Positions 10,501 to 21,590 are shown, counted from the first letter of the stretch. The stretch is 64,000 nt of DNA from Mactromeris polynyma (GCA_032209605.1 JASFXZ010000003.1:37536762-37600761), one strand, 5' to 3'. The notes: generated by a model from the letters alone, not told the origin. Program-made: numbers and translations.

Positions 10501-12731
10501 AAGTAAAGAGCTGTATGTGATATATATGTTTATAATATGATGCCAACAAAAATATTATAGTTTGACAAGTTGTCAAAAGGGTAATTGTATGAAACGCTAT
10601 CTATTGCGTTAATACAGATATTTTCCACGTTCCATTTTACAACAGTATCATTTTGTCGGACACGAGAATCACTAAATTCCCAGAAAACATGATCTATATA
10701 ATTATGTTGACACTACAGTTTACTTGTCCCTGCCAAATTGTCTTCACATTTTCAAGTCGATTCGGATGACTGTTGATGTTAGATGAAAAACAAATGCATT
10801 GTACAAAATTCCTTATCAGGAATGTCTACCTTTCCATGCACACTACAGAAATATTATATTCAAATATTTACACGGTGGCTGTTATTGAAGTGTTCTAGTA
10901 ATATGTTTGACAATAGGAATTCATTGACAGTATAACTAAATTACTGCTTTTCTTCCAGGTTATATGCATTCTCGGAGAAACTCTAGGGCCGTTAGATAAT
11001 GATGGTATAATTCCTGTATATGGGTTTGGTGATTCAAAAACAACAGATAAAAGTATCTTCGAGTTGAAACCCGGCTATTCTAATGTAATAATACAGGGGC
11101 ATAAATTCATATAGGCCGTGTATGCCACGGCCTGTACTTTTTCTTATAAAAATCGAAAAAATAAAATGCCCCAAACTGCAATAAGATATGTCATGTTTGA
11201 TTTTGATGTTATTGTAAGAATATTTACCAGAACGAAATATACACCAAAATGCATCTCTGACGATCTAGCTAGCCCCCTCCCCCTAAAAAATAGACGTAAA
11301 TATCAATTTCAGTTAAGCTACGTCCCTGAATAATGTATTTGAATTTGCATTAATTTTTGTAAAGTACGCATTAGTGAGATTATTTATTTAAACTTGAATC
11401 TATTTGTTTATTCAGTAATATTAAACATCGATATTTCTTTACTAGTTGTTCAATATAAATGATCTTAACTTTGAATCCGTCAGTCAATACAAAACGTTAC
11501 TTGAATCTGCCTGAAGTTTACAGCAGAACGTACCGGAATACGAACAATTGTTTCTGACTCCAATACTTGCCTATCTAAGTTCATGAGTTATATTTCTACA
11601 GGTTACATGTAAAGGATTCAAGGACGTTCTTTATGTGTATAACGAGGTAATGCCAACTATAAGACTTGGAGGACCAACAAATTTCGCCCCTTTGATTTAT
11701 AAAGCGATAGAGATAGTACAAGAAACGAAAGAAGTAGGTGAAACTTGTTTTCTGTTTGTCACAATGTAAATGCGTTTTTCAGGTTTCAATTTCCTACTGA
11801 TGATGTCGAGTCGATTTTCAAGTATCTTTGAAGCCTTCAGTAATATTAGAACTATTTACAATATATGATATGCTTTAGAACATTTATGAGTGTCGGTAAA
11901 ATTAGAGTGGGTATCAAATGCATCTTCTAAAGTTATAAAATGAATCTTATTACCGTTCTAAGTCTATATATACCGATCAAGCTTGATTACAAACAAGTAC
12001 AATACTTATATCACAGCGAAGTCGGATCACAACGCTGACGGGAATCACTAAATTGACAGCTTTCAATTAAAGCAGACGAGAATTATGCGCCTTTGAATGC
12101 TACAGACACACTTTTTATGTTACATCTTACCAGTGAAATAAAATGACGCCCCTCTCTATAATTCGCCTTTTTCATACGAATAAGACACATTTTGTTCAAT
12201 AAATCTTTAGCTATGATAATAACGGGAATTTCCTGCTTTCAGTAATATGAGAATAATTTTTCTTCTCTAACTCTTTGCATTTATTTAAAAAGTTTTGTAG
12301 TTATGGACTATCGATTTTTCAAGTTGACGCCAACATCTTTGGTCATTGCAGGAAACAATAATAGAAAGTTTTATTTGTAAACAAACAAACGTCTTACTTT
12401 AACACCCTTATCATTCTTGTTTCAGTACCACATCCTTGTGATTGTTGCTGATGGTCAAGTGTCATCTGAACAACCAACGAAGGCAGCAATAGTAGAAGCA
12501 TCAAATTATCCATTATCCATAATTGTTGTGGGCGTGGGAGATGGACCATGGGGATCTATGAAGACATTTGATGATGGACTGACAGAGAGAAAATTTGATA
12601 ACCTTCAGTTTGTAAACTTCTACGAAGTCATGAAGGATGCTGAAAACCCCGAGGCAGCATTTGCATTAAATGCACTGATGGAGATTCCAGAACAATACCG
12701 ATACATAAAACAAGCCCGCTTGATCAAATAA
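4343..12731 (+). CDS. Copine-type vWA domain protein, five exons, 296 aa
   Basis: I assembled the gene as join(4343..4568, 10075..10175, 10959..11084, 11602..11733, 12426..12731). The lengths are 226, 101, 126, 132 and 306 nt, or 297 codons including the TAA stop. All four introns are GT-AG and the frame stays open: intron 1 is phase 1 and introns 2-4 are phase 0. The product looks like the copine/RGLG type of von Willebrand A domain. It has a MIDAS-like DxTxS (D78-Y-T-M-S82), a GFGD motif at 131-134, the GGPTNF threonine (T177) and the ADG aspartate (D204). Copine-type vWA domains are thought to bind metal and partner proteins. Typical copines have two N-terminal C2 domains and plant RGLG proteins have a C-terminal RING; neither is seen here. 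The start ATG follows no in-frame upstream coding that I recognise, and Met12 is an alternative. Intron 1 is about 5.5 kb and repeat-filled. The exact subfamily is inferred. Confidence 0.85.
5127..5236. repeat. Near-perfect hairpin, 48-nt arms, 14-nt loop
   Basis: The left arm, 5127-5174, is the near-exact reverse complement of the right arm, 5189-5236. One arm starts tcgtgataaaactactg and the other ends cagtagtattatcacga. The loop is AT-rich. It looks like a small foldback element or MITE within intron 1. A GC-richer segment with repeated 'tttggcga' motifs follows it (5237-5400). Confidence 0.85.
5496..5702 (+). other. Open frame ending at a consensus splice donor
   Basis: An open frame with reasonable composition ([27 protein letters not shown]) runs to a consensus donor, ATG|gtaagt, at 5702/5703, inside intron 1 of the copine-like gene. 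It is phase 0 there. The nearest attractive acceptor (6206) needs phase 1 for its best frame, so the two do not join cleanly. I do not recognise the product. It may be a stray exon or chance. Confidence 0.2.
6206..6294 (+). other. Candidate alternative last exon in intron 1
   Basis: The segment follows a good acceptor (tgctgtatattttcag). Read in the frame left by exon 1 (phase 1), it stays open for 29 codons to a TGA and has a protein-like composition: [10 protein letters not shown]...[10 protein letters not shown]. If used, it would end the copine-like protein after its N-terminal helix, removing the metal site. It matches no family I recognise. It could also belong to another gene or be chance. 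Confidence 0.3.
7775..7952. mobile_element. pogo/Tigger-type MITE with TA target duplication
   Basis: The element begins CAGTAAGACC and ends in ACTG, flanked on both sides by TA (7773-7774 and 7953-7954). The ends form an imperfect inverted repeat containing 'aataaggccacc' on one side and 'aataagaccacc' reversed on the other. CAGT ends with TA duplications are typical of pogo-like elements. At 178 bp it has no coding capacity. It lies in intron 1 of the copine-like gene. Confidence 0.65.
9088..10004 (+). repeat. 32-bp minisatellite, about 28.7 copies, in intron 1
   Basis: This is a head-to-tail array of a 32-bp unit that begins gatacgagtgactt and continues with ataaataagcaaagcgat. Most units differ by zero to three substitutions, for example tacgag/tatgag, gtgac/atggc or aagc/aagt. 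The array spans 917 bp and stops about 70 bp before exon 2 of the copine-like gene. There are no unique spacers, so it is not CRISPR-like. Confidence 0.95.
10075..10175 (+). CDS. Copine-like gene exon 2 (MIDAS DxTxS)
   Basis: This exon follows a strong polypyrimidine tract and tcag acceptor and ends at the donor gtacgt. It encodes residues 77-109, including the MIDAS motif D-Y-T-M-S and the conserved copine stretch FEGRSVHAV...NPYQN. It begins only about 70 bp after the intronic minisatellite ends. Confidence 0.85.
10959..11084 (+). CDS. Copine-like gene exon 3 (GFGD)
   Basis: This exon encodes residues 110-151, including [13 protein letters not shown] and the [11 protein letters not shown] strand typical of the copine vWA fold. 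The acceptor is ttccag. The donor after the Ser-Asn codons is gtaata, which is weaker than the others. An exact phase-0 join to exon 4 supports it. Confidence 0.8.
11602..11733 (+). CDS. Copine-like gene exon 4 (GGPTNF)
   Basis: The exon starts after ttctacag and ends at the donor gtaggt. It encodes 44 residues (152-195), with a GF-x-x-V-L-x-x-Y helix and the [10 protein letters not shown] motif whose threonine (T177) would contact the metal site. Confidence 0.85.
12426..12731 (+). CDS. Copine-like gene exon 5, terminal
   Basis: The exon starts after tgtttcag and ends at TAA. It encodes residues 196-296: [11 protein letters not shown] (MIDAS aspartate D204), [23 protein letters not shown] and a C-terminal helix [12 protein letters not shown]. 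This is the classic copine C-terminal vWA end. No RING finger follows before the stop. Confidence 0.9.
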   Translation, partial: YHILVIVADGQVSSEQPTKAAIVEASNYPLSIIVVGVGDGPWGSMKTFDDGLTERKFDNLQFVNFYEVMKDAENPEAAFALNALMEIPEQYRYIKQARLIK

Positions 12732-14744
12732 TGGTATCTCCAGTTACATATATGTGAACTAGTAATGTGTGGAAATATTTTTCGGGATAGCCGGTTTTAG
12801 TTTTGAAGGGTGGTGTTGATATTTAGTAGAACTGGGAAACCACCAGTCATGGAGCTATGCTGGACATGCTACTTGCCATAACAGAATATACCAGTAACCC
12901 AATTTAAATCTCGCAGAAAATAGTTTGACATTACTTGTACCCCGTTATTTGATTGAACTTTGTTTAAGTGAATGAACATGTATCATCGATGCCAATGTTG
13001 AATGAACATGAACATAGAACATGGAATAGAAAACAACGTATTTAAAAAAAACATGCATCAAATGAATATCAATGGATGAATTAAATTGACATTAATAAAC
13101 AAAAAAGACGACTTTCCACGGACCATATAGTCTAGGATTTGCTTAATGGTGCTTAATGCATTAACACACACATTTAGATGTAAAGAACCCGAATATTTTG
13201 TGTTACATACCTTTCTATGAGAATGTTTATTTCGAGAGCCTTTCTTCAAACATTCATTAGGAAATTGCGTTTTATCCAGGAATATTTCCTGTTATTGTGA
13301 AGACATTATTTTGATTGTCTTTAGATGACCGTAATTTTATTTTTACTCTTGTACATGCGCAGCAATTGATAAAATAAATTATATAGTGTCCATAACATTC
13401 TTTAACTATTTAGGTATAAGCGTTTGTTTTAGACTACAATCAGAATATGTGGTTGCTTGCTAGTTCTTGTTATGGACTGTGTATGTATTGTATGTTGAAT
13501 TTACATATTCAATATGTTATTATATGTCGACATAGATTATTTGTATACTGTAGTTTAGATGTGAACAGAAGTAAAACATATTTAAACAATACAGATTTGT
13601 TTATACGGTATATCAGGGTTCCAGAAGTTTTTCAAAGACACTTTTCCCGGGCTTATGGAAATATAAAATTTGACTTGTCCAACATAGGAAGCTAGTTGTC
13701 CGAGAATATCGGTAAATTTAGTAACAAACAAACATAAATAATCACATGTGTCTGTGGTTTTCTAAGGTTTGACTTACAACTGAACACTTGCTGCAAGAAA
13801 AATGTACGATTTATCTTGCATGGGTAATATAAATATATATACTGTTCGTATCTTTACCATGACCATAAACTAATAATCAAATAATCACTTACCAATGTTT
13901 TAAGATTCGTGTAAATGCCATCTACCCAACAATAGTAATGACAGATTGGTTAAACGAGCATGGGAAGACCCAAAGAAACACATGAAATATATGGTCAGGT
14001 CCCCGATGGGACACTCGTAATAATCTATAGCCTAACCCAGTCTGGAGCCAGACACCACTTCAAGCAATATCGTTAAGAGATGAGCATTCACAGTGACTTT
14101 TGTGGGACTTTAATACCAAGACAGAAATAGAGCGCAATTTTACTATCTTCATACTGCAACGTCTCAACAGAATGTGTATTTAAAGAGCAGACATGAGCAT
14201 GCAAATTTTCAAAATCAGCTGAAAATTCGACAAGGGGTCCAGAGAGCAGCTGACGCTCCTGTCTTTAAAGCATCTATGATGGCTTAATTTGTCCCAAAAA
14301 CGGTCCTCGCGAACAGAATTCGGAATTTCATGGAATCTGCTACTCTTTAAAATCAGACTTGTCCGGGACTAACTTCAGCTCAATTGTAGATAGCCCGATT
14401 CAGCATTAGACTAGTCTGGACGTCGAGCTGGTGGATTTTTAGAATATGAAAGATATGCTTGGGATGATTAGTTTTTATATACGTACAGATTTGTGGTAAC
14501 AACTTGTCGCACACATCATGCATGTTAGCACACCGTAAAACATCAGATTACGTAGCTCGAATAAGCTATGTACTCATATGATCGTAAAATCAACAAAATA
14601 CTTTATCAATGACTTTTATTGTAAAGTTAAATATCTTTTATTCCCATACACGCATATCCGCTGTCTCTGAAAATTTAACCATGCATTACACTTTGAATGC
14701 CTCGTAGAACAAACGTTCGTTTTTAACGAATCAAGAATATCCTC
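12732..14744. other. 3' flank of the copine-like gene, no further gene recognised
   Basis: Contains the candidate polyadenylation signals. The segment 13930-14340 is more GC-rich and has coding-like stretches (for example near 14110-14300) without an intact frame, possibly a decayed gene or transposon. The array begins at 14745. Confidence 0.4.
13094..13099 (+). promoter_or_regulatory. Candidate polyadenylation signal
   Basis: A canonical AATAAA lies about 360 bp after the stop codon of the copine-like gene. Another lies near 13372. In DNA this AT-rich, such hexamers arise often by chance, so the assignment is weak. Confidence 0.25.
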
Positions 14745-15404
14745 ACCAGAAATAAAACAACAGACGTAAATACGAAATACTTGAGACTCTTTATCTTGAT
14801 AGGAGATCATGAAATGGAGAATATTTTATCCGAATTGAGTATACCACGCTGCATTCAAATGTTGCCAGTCTTCTTGTGCTGCAATATGGTTTCTTAATTA
14901 TATAACACAGTCGTAAATTGATTTGAAGTAAATGAATAATTATTGGACCGTACTCTTTTACTTTATAATCGATACATGGTTTATTGTAATTGAAAAAGGA
15001 CGCCTGACAAAGTACTACAACTGTATTAGGAATGGTTTGCATTGTCCACAACAGTTTAGAAAACGATAATGATACTTCTTGTTCCTGACAAAGTGTAATA
15101 TTTTATTCTTACATATAAATATTTTATTTCCGGATTTATATGTTGCGTTTAGTGTTGAATGCACGTAAAATTAAATGTACAGTGTTCAGATTTTTAACAA
15201 CGAATGTATAATAGCGATGTGTTTTGCAGAAGCCATATTGTTCTAGGTGTAAAACGAGAGATTGGTGCAATGTGTATAATTAAAACACTCTTGTCAATGC
15301 AAATAAGTGTAAGGCAAACCATGTCGTCTTTGTGCGGGCAGTTTGACCAACGCATCCATCAACAAACTAAAGTGGATAAAGTTATGGGCACTCGATAACA
15401 TGTA

Positions 15405-15492
15405 ACTACATCATTCTAATCAATTTACTACATCATTCTAATCAATTTACTACATCATTATAATCAATTTACTACATCATTCTAATCAATTT
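15405..15492 (+). repeat. 22-bp tandem repeat, 4 units (copy 1)
   Basis: Exactly four 22-bp units of the form actacatcattctaat plus caattt. The corresponding array in copy 2 has five units and in copy 3 four. An inverted single unit (ttgattagaatgatgt) lies at the outer edge of the internal inverted repeat near 17395-17410. Confidence 0.95.
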
Positions 15493-15759
15493 AAGTAACT
15501 TGAAATTATATCACGATACCATGAGCACAAAATGTAACACAAATCTACCGCATGGAATTAAATAGTAATACATTTCATGTGGCGATTTCTGAAAGTTAAC
15601 ATTTAATCAAACCAACAGCGCATTCCATATCCGATATAGTAGGGGATGTTTCGGTGCCTCCAGATACCCAAATACCACTAAATATATTATAACAGACTAT
15701 TGTAATTGCTAGTATCGTTGCAAAACGACAGCTTTTATTATCAAATAATGCATAAAATA

Positions 15760-15910
15760 TTGCCTCACGAAAAGCTTTCTAGGAAATTAATAAACAAAGT
15801 GTATAAACGAACCAAAATATACCAAAAATAATTCGATCCCGTTCAATATTGAGTTTTACGGTTTCTAACGGGCGCGCTAGTAGAAAATCCAAAATATTCT
15901 TCCCGTCAAC
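15760..15910 (+). repeat. Internal inverted repeat of block A, left arm
   Basis: This stretch (aaagctttctaggaaatt ... gtagaaaatccaaaatatt) is repeated in reverse complement at 17270-17400, about 1.35 kb away. The two enclose the SINE, the C-run element and the truncated second SINE. The left arm also occurs in copies 2 and 3. The right arm occurs only in copies 1 and 2. Confidence 0.8.
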
Positions 15911-16064
15911 TGGTAATTACAAACCACCATTAGGAGCATTCGTCATTATCGTTTTTTCTTATCGGATTAAAGCAGCTACATGATCGCCTAATAAACAATG
16001 TGTTAATTTCAATTATATTATTGCTTTATATCAAAAACCATTGAAATTTACATTGCAAATCAAT

Positions 16065-16332
16065 TTGATTGTTTTAATCGGGGTAAACGTGATTCATTTA
16101 ACAAGTTTTCGGTTAAATACCGCGGAAAGTTGACCCCTAACCAGATTGGCTGGAATTTATGTACAATGTACAACCAGTACTAACTTGTGTTTCCACAAGC
16201 AGCTGACAACTTCCCCAACGTGAATCAGAGGTGAAGGACAAATGACCGTAGCCGCTGCACAGACCGGGAATCGAACCAGTACCTACCGGATATCAGCCTA
16301 GCTCTAGCCAATGACCGAACCAGACGGACTGA
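16065..16332 (-). mobile_element. tRNA-derived SINE, copy in block A1
   Basis: Read on the minus strand, the tRNA-like head has an A-box-like GGTTCGGTCATTGGCTAG and a B box TGGTTCGATTCCC. The body follows: 'cacctctgattcacgttgg', 'gtcagctgcttgtgg', 'tactggttgtaca'. It ends near 'taaccgaaaacttg'. The head and body layout fits tRNA-derived SINEs of molluscs. It is shared by all three block A copies and so predates the duplication. Confidence 0.75.
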
Positions 16333-16865
16333 TATATTGTGAATCAGAGGATATAGAAGAGACATACATATTTCGTCATATTCATTTTGTATCATAAAAC
16401 AAGTTCTTAAGCTCGACGAGACAGTCCCAGCTAAACTACACCACGGATATAATTTAGAGAATGTTTGTGTAAGGGAAACCAGATGATATATTTGCTTCTA
16501 AATAAGACGAGACTATTGTTTTGCGACACATCTATCTGTGTCTGAGGCTTAATGTAAAACACAGCGGATCAACCTTTCACGATTCTAATTTCCGATATCG
16601 CATTTTGAGCGATTGTTTTATAAATTGCGAATAAATGCTTTCGCAATCCTTTCTTATTTTGTCGCGTTGGTAAGACAAAACAATCAATCGAGAAAATACT
16701 AAATCGATCCTAAATACAAACAATGCTGGTATCGTCGTTTGCACGGTAGATATAACATTGTACGGGATTATGCAAGTATTCTCCTTAATGTTGATATGAA
16801 TACATAACTATAATTAATATGTTTGTCTCAATCACTGCTCATGGATTGATTGATGACTTTATTAT

Positions 16866-17097
16866 GCCCCCCCCCCCCTTCGAAGAAGACATGGCATATT
16901 GGTTTGCACATGTCGCGGTATGTCCGTCGGTCCGTAACCTTTTCGTTTCCGATCAATAACTCAAGAAACCCTTAACCTATTATCTTCAAACTTGGTCCAC
17001 ACATTCACATTGGGTAACAGAGGAACCCTAATTATTTTGGGGTCACGGGGTCATGGTCACCGGGGGCATATCGTTTTACAAACATCTCTTGTTTGAA
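16866..17097 (+). repeat. C-run / cttcgaagaag element, copy A1
   Basis: This is an element of about 230 bp that begins with a C homopolymer and 'cttcgaagaagacatgg'. It contains 'tgtccgtcggtccg', 'ataactcaagaa' and 'ggggtcacggggtcatggtca', and ends 'acaaacatctcttgttt'. I recognise it as a very common bivalve genomic repeat. Its transposon class is not clear from sequence alone. Confidence 0.75.
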
Positions 17098-17105
17098 CTT
17101 TAATG

Positions 17106-17269
17106 GTGCTTTTAAATCACAAAGACAGACATGATCATGCAGTTAGTGTGGGCATAAACAGACACCACCGACCTTCCGTAATCCTGATGGCTAAATTCCT
17201 CATATACAAATTTTATATCCAGAGTAGATTTCGAACCTGCAGGGGTGAGGGGCAAGTATTTGAATTCAG
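17106..17269 (-). mobile_element. Second SINE, head-truncated (copy A1)
   Basis: Same body as the element at 42083-42290. The 5' head is replaced at 17269/17270 by the right arm of the internal inverted repeat. Confidence 0.65.
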
Positions 17270-17410
17270 AATATTTTGGATTTTCTACTAGCGCCCGATA
17301 GAAACCGAAAAACTCAATATTGAACGTGATCGAATTATTTTTGGTATATTTTGGTTCGGTTATACACTTGTGTATTAATTTCCTAGAAAGCTTTTGATTA
17401 GAATGATGTG
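17270..17410 (-). repeat. Internal inverted repeat of block A, right arm
   Basis: This is the reverse complement of 15760-15910, starting abruptly with aatattttggattttctac inside a truncated SINE. It continues into an inverted unit of the 22-bp repeat (ttgattagaatgatgt), which skips the roughly 270 bp that separate these parts on the left side. A counterpart exists at 28590-28730. Confidence 0.8.
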
Positions 17411-17575
17411 GTATTGTAGTTATCCCAGTGGTGTATGGGATTCACGTGTGACGTTCAATGAACCGAAGTGGTATTGTTGTTATCCCAGTGGTGTATGGGA
17501 TTCAAGTTTGACGTTCAATGAACCGAAGTGGTATTGAACTTATCCAAGTAGTGTATGGGATTTGCGAATGTTGTA
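17408..17575 (+). repeat. 60-bp tandem repeat, about 2.8 units (copy 1)
   Basis: Three successive units start gtggtattg and contain 'ttatcccagtggtgtatggg' and 'gacgttcaatgaaccgaa'. The third unit decays after 'gtatgggattt'. Confidence 0.9.
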
Positions 17576-17605
17576 TTCGTTGATTACTTGCCTTGCAATT
17601 CAACT

Positions 17606-19540
17606 TTGACAGGATGGTACTCATAAAATGTAAGTGTTGTGTGCATATGAATGTTGCAAATTAAGTTTTTCTTTTATTCAGAACAGAATACAAAATGATG
17701 AAATGCATGATCAACTACTTAAGTCCTTTGATAACATATGAATACAGTTACCTACCATTTTTGCTTCTCATAATGGGTGAGAAATAAATTTTAAAGTAAA
17801 ATAATTTGCTTATTATCATAAATTAATTTCTATCAAAATTCTCAACTCAACTCAACATGTTTATTGTGTTAAAGGCCTCCGGCCCATGCACAAACAATAT
17901 ATACACAATATGGTGACAAAATACATTGATAATACAACTGTACAAACATATCAATTTTCCGTACATGATACATATTCATTTCTTTTTTTGAATGCAAAAT
18001 ACAAAAACATGGCTAAATTCCTCAAGGTTGACTCATCCTTTTTTGCCATAAGGACATAAAAGTTTTGTAAAATTGGTACATTAGAAAAAATTTCATTGAT
18101 ATAAATTTCACGGATATCACTGTACAAGGGGCATACTAATAAGAAATGAGGTTCATCTTCCACTACCCCTTCACAATAAACACAAAATCTATAATCTCTA
18201 GGTATATTAAAATGGCGTCCCTTTTCAACCATTAAATTATGAGATGAACATCGAAACGAAGACAAACATCGTCGAAATTTGTGAATATTGATCGCAGATA
18301 AGTAATTTTCTATACCGAAATTTGTTTTAAAATTGCTATAAAATAATAATTTATTACTATTTGAACAGTTATTTCTCCAATCCTGTATATATTGATCCTT
18401 GAGCCTATTGACATACTGTAGTAAAAATAATGGAGGATTAGTCACAAAATGCATGTCAAGACAGCTGGCAACAATAGGCCAAAGGGGGTGGGGGATTAAA
18501 CACGAACGCTATATATCAAAAGAAAAAAATGCGATGTATACATACTTGAGAAATTTGATATTACTCGGAGTTATTCTTCATTGCTTGGATGTCGGATCAG
18601 TATAGTGTGTCTAAAATTGTGAAATGATCAAGTAATCCACGTCTACAGACGTCACAGGGGAGTATTGCAATCTTGACGAAAACACAATTTGGTAACGAAT
18701 AAAAGCCCTGGTAGGTTACAGGGATTTATTTTATGTTATTTTACTGTTAAATCGATTTAATTCCCCAATATTTTTACTGTCATTTTCAAGGCTATAAACT
18801 GCTCGCTGTATGTAATCTCCTTATCCCTTTCGGCCTAATATTGCTGAATTGCTTGACTTGTTCCGTGATGTGTTCCATCATTTAATACCCCCCTACCCCT
18901 TTGTTGTTCCCCCTAAGTTTTCCTTAGATGATCCTTATGGTCGGCCAGACTTTGCATTGCCCTCGCAATCACATACATGTTTAACCTTGCACATCCTCAG
19001 TGCCAAATGTTTTGTAGACTGTATCGTTCGGGGTTCTGTGTGGGGAGTCATTGTCTTATGCATATGGCTTTCCCCGCAACTCTGTAATATCCGTTTAATG
19101 TTACCGGAAAAGAATATTTGACACGTTATGATCAGTTCTTAAAGAAGATCCGCTGCATTATGATGTTAGGCACATTCCCGTCTGAGAACCTCTGAGTCAC
19201 CGTAACAGCGGTGCTAACTTAAGTAATACGGATGCACGTCCGCTGAGGAACATGATACAACTCAAACTTCAATAGGTAGTCACTCATATAAAACATAATT
19301 ATACTATGTAGGTTCAACGTAACAAAATAGTAATACCAACTCGTTGGTCAGATTGTTACATGTCGCAATTCCCAGTCGCACAGTTTTGTATGCTTACAAT
19401 CCAATCGTTTATCACAAATGTCTTATAACAACTATAATGACACCTTCTATAAATGTAACCAACCACTGTCCGATGTACGATAAAGAAGAGTATTCTGTGT
19501 TGACAAGCGTTCTTTTCGGTTGAACATTATAGGATTAAAC
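17606..19540 (+). repeat. Long inverted arm, left (copy 1)
   Basis: Apart from the inserted LINE tail, this arm matches the reverse complement of 21583-22865 and, more completely, of 35228-36577. Its inner edge is 'gttgaacattataggattaaac'. It contains a plus-oriented R1 monomer (about 18760-19085) and a G-rich run 'aaagggggtgggggatt'. With the LINE removed, the arm is about 1.3 kb. Confidence 0.85.
17840..18446 (-). mobile_element. 5'-truncated LINE tail inserted in copy 1 arm
   Basis: This insertion of about 610 bp is absent from the matching arm of copy 2. On the minus strand it encodes the C-terminal 160 or so residues of a non-LTR retrotransposon polyprotein (17951-18454): a basic helix region, then FCVYCEGVVEDEPHFLLVCP, a Cys/His pattern typical of the zinc-binding tail of reverse transcriptases. 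The 3' end is a short (gttga)n-type tail, read as ctcaactcaactcaac on the plus strand. Flanking 'caaaat/cacaaaat' looks like a short target duplication. The open frame is intact over this tail, suggesting recent insertion. Confidence 0.8.
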
Positions 19541-19653
19541 TAAGTGTTGTTGTAAAACAAAATAATATTGACTGTGCAACAACATCATGGTATTTTTGTT
19601 ATGTTAATAACTTATTTATGTTCTATATATTGTCACTGAATTACCTCCCTTTA

Positions 19654-19860
19654 TGAAAAAGTTCAGGTTTTTTAAATATTGCAATTATTTGTTGAAGAAA
19701 AACGTACTGAAGCGATTTCGAATAGGATTTTATAATTCAGATGAATTGTAAATGATCATATTTTGATATCAAGTTCAGGTTTTTTAACTATTGTAATCAT
19801 TTTTTTTAGATAAACGTGTTGAAGCAATTTCGAATAGGATTTTATAATATTTTGATATAA
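19654..19860 (+). repeat. Tandem duplication of about 100 bp, copy 1 core only
   Basis: The block 'aagttcaggttttttaa ... gaagc(a/g)atttcgaatagg ... attttataat' occurs twice in copy 1. In copy 2 (30376-30485) it occurs once. Confidence 0.8.
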
Positions 19861-20016
19861 AACAATTTTGTAACAAGTCTTATATTTTGCTTACTGATTC
19901 GTACATATACAATGGAAATGACATACTTCAATTATTGGTAGAACACCTTAAGATGTGTTATATTATAAAACAGCATTATAGACAGAAAACATATCTTGGT
20001 AATATATATCAAAAAA

Positions 20017-20040
20017 TGACGTCATCAACAAATGACGTCA
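20017..20040. promoter_or_regulatory. Pair of CRE-like TGACGTCA palindromes (copy 1)
   Basis: Two perfect 8-bp TGACGTCA sites lie at 20017-20024 and 20033-20040, 16 bp apart start to start. TGACGTCA is the CREB/ATF consensus. The pair is kept in copy 2. There is no adjacent gene, so function is inferred only from the motif. Confidence 0.35.
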
Positions 20041-20924
20041 TAATTAAGAAAGGCCTAACTGAAAGATATGCCCCAATGATATGACCAAATGTACGCAATG
20101 CGAAGATAAGATAATGGCCGATTAATAGAAAATAAAAATGATCAACCCAACTAATACTTTGACATATATAGACACACACTGGACAGCACAAAATGAACCA
20201 AGGAAAACACCAACGTAAACCCGAAACATCATAGACTCCACAACACAACACAATCCCAAAGGGCTTTTACATTGTATATTACGCAAGGAAGCATTTTCAT
20301 TTCTTTTAAGTAGGTATTGACCTTTGATGTGAATGAGTCAATGTCTAAGAAGAAATGTAAAATTGTTTTATATCCAGCCAATTTAGTAACTGTGTCTATT
20401 TAATGTATACAGTGGCAATATAACACGATAGAAATGAAACACATTGATTAATTTATCTCGCATTTACAGTAGTACAATGTACACTTAGATCAGACATCAG
20501 ACCAATTAACATTAATGCATAGAAATAAGTTTATTATTTCCTTTCCGTGATATGTTAACTGTAAATAAAACAGTAGACGTACATACGAAATACGTGAAAC
20601 CGTATATTTTAATAGGAGAACATCACGTATTGCTATTTATTCAAAATGACTATAGTACAATTAAATGTCTGGATTTCTGTACTGTCCTACAGTGTCGTAA
20701 TAATTATTAAAATTGATTTAATTTAAAAGAATATTTCGATTACTTGACGTCCCTCCATTTTTGGCAAATCAATACACTTGAGTTTCGAGCATAAACTCGT
20801 ACATTGAAACCGGATAAAGTACTTCAATTCCGCTTCATTCACAGTGAATTATTTTTATCGTTATATACAGTTTTCTGTAATTGTTAGAATAATTCCAAAT
20901 CCAGCAAATCCCTGTATTCTGATT

Positions 20925-21035
20925 GGCTAATCGGAGGCGTTCACACATGCACGAACGTCCAAATGTCATTGTATTGATGACGTAACTTAGCTGATCAAAG
21001 GCGTTTACACACAAGTATGAACGTCCTAATTTCAC
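20925..21035 (+). repeat. Core motif repeats related to the hairpin ends
   Basis: Two diverged copies of a motif, 'ggcgttcacacatgcacgaacg' shortened here to its halves ggcgttcacac and atgcacgaacgtcc, are each preceded by 'ctgattggctaatc'- or 'gctgatcaaa'-like bases. The same motif, inverted, forms the arms of the hairpin at 21484-21590. Copy 2 has counterparts at 34070-34200. Confidence 0.6.
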
Positions 21036-21483
21036 TAACGAACTACTTTCGACCTAAATCTGAGGTAAACAATATGAGCAAGTTGGGTACAATATTTTCT
21101 CAAGCAATTTGAATACACATATAGTGTATTGCTTTGCAAATTCACAACATATTTTAGAAAACAAGTTTAGATCGAGGTAGTATTAGTAACATCGACATGT
21201 TTATATAGCGCGACCTTGAACTACATTACTAGCCTACTGTTTACACGGAATAAATGATTGGTGTGGAATAATAACTGTTACGCAGAGATGTTATTACATT
21301 TAAGGCAATATCAAATATGGCTCCTGTTATGGTCTGTAAATTATGTTCACGTGTTGTGTTGGCTGTTCAACTATTTTTGTGAGTATCTATCCGCGCATTC
21401 AGTTGACACTGCGTGAGGTCAAGATGTGTATTGACGAAAAAACATCATTGGGGTCGTTTCAAAGTACTATTTGGAATTATAAA

Positions 21484-21590
21484 AATTAAACGACCATTTT
21501 TTGGCGTTCATGCATGTGTAAACGCCGATCAGAACGCAAACATTGAATAACGCCCTTCCATCATGAACGCCAACAAATGGTCGTTTAATT
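21484..21590. repeat. Core hairpin at inner edge of right arm (copy 1)
   Basis: Inverted halves start 'attaaacgaccatttt' and end 'aatggtcgtttaat', each followed inward by ggcgttcat and gaacgcc motifs. It is about 107 bp. The copy 2 version is 146 bp, so copy 1 has lost about 39 bp of stem. Confidence 0.75.

Noticed and set aside
14791..15051. 86-codon minus-strand frame, also at 39791-40054
   Set aside because: It is disrupted in copy 2 by a small insertion and substitutions, and has no recognised domain.
15204..15398. 64-codon frame conserved in copy 3 (40212-40406)
   Set aside because: The same frame is broken by a stop in copy 2 (near 26598). Conservation in the others reflects recent duplication.
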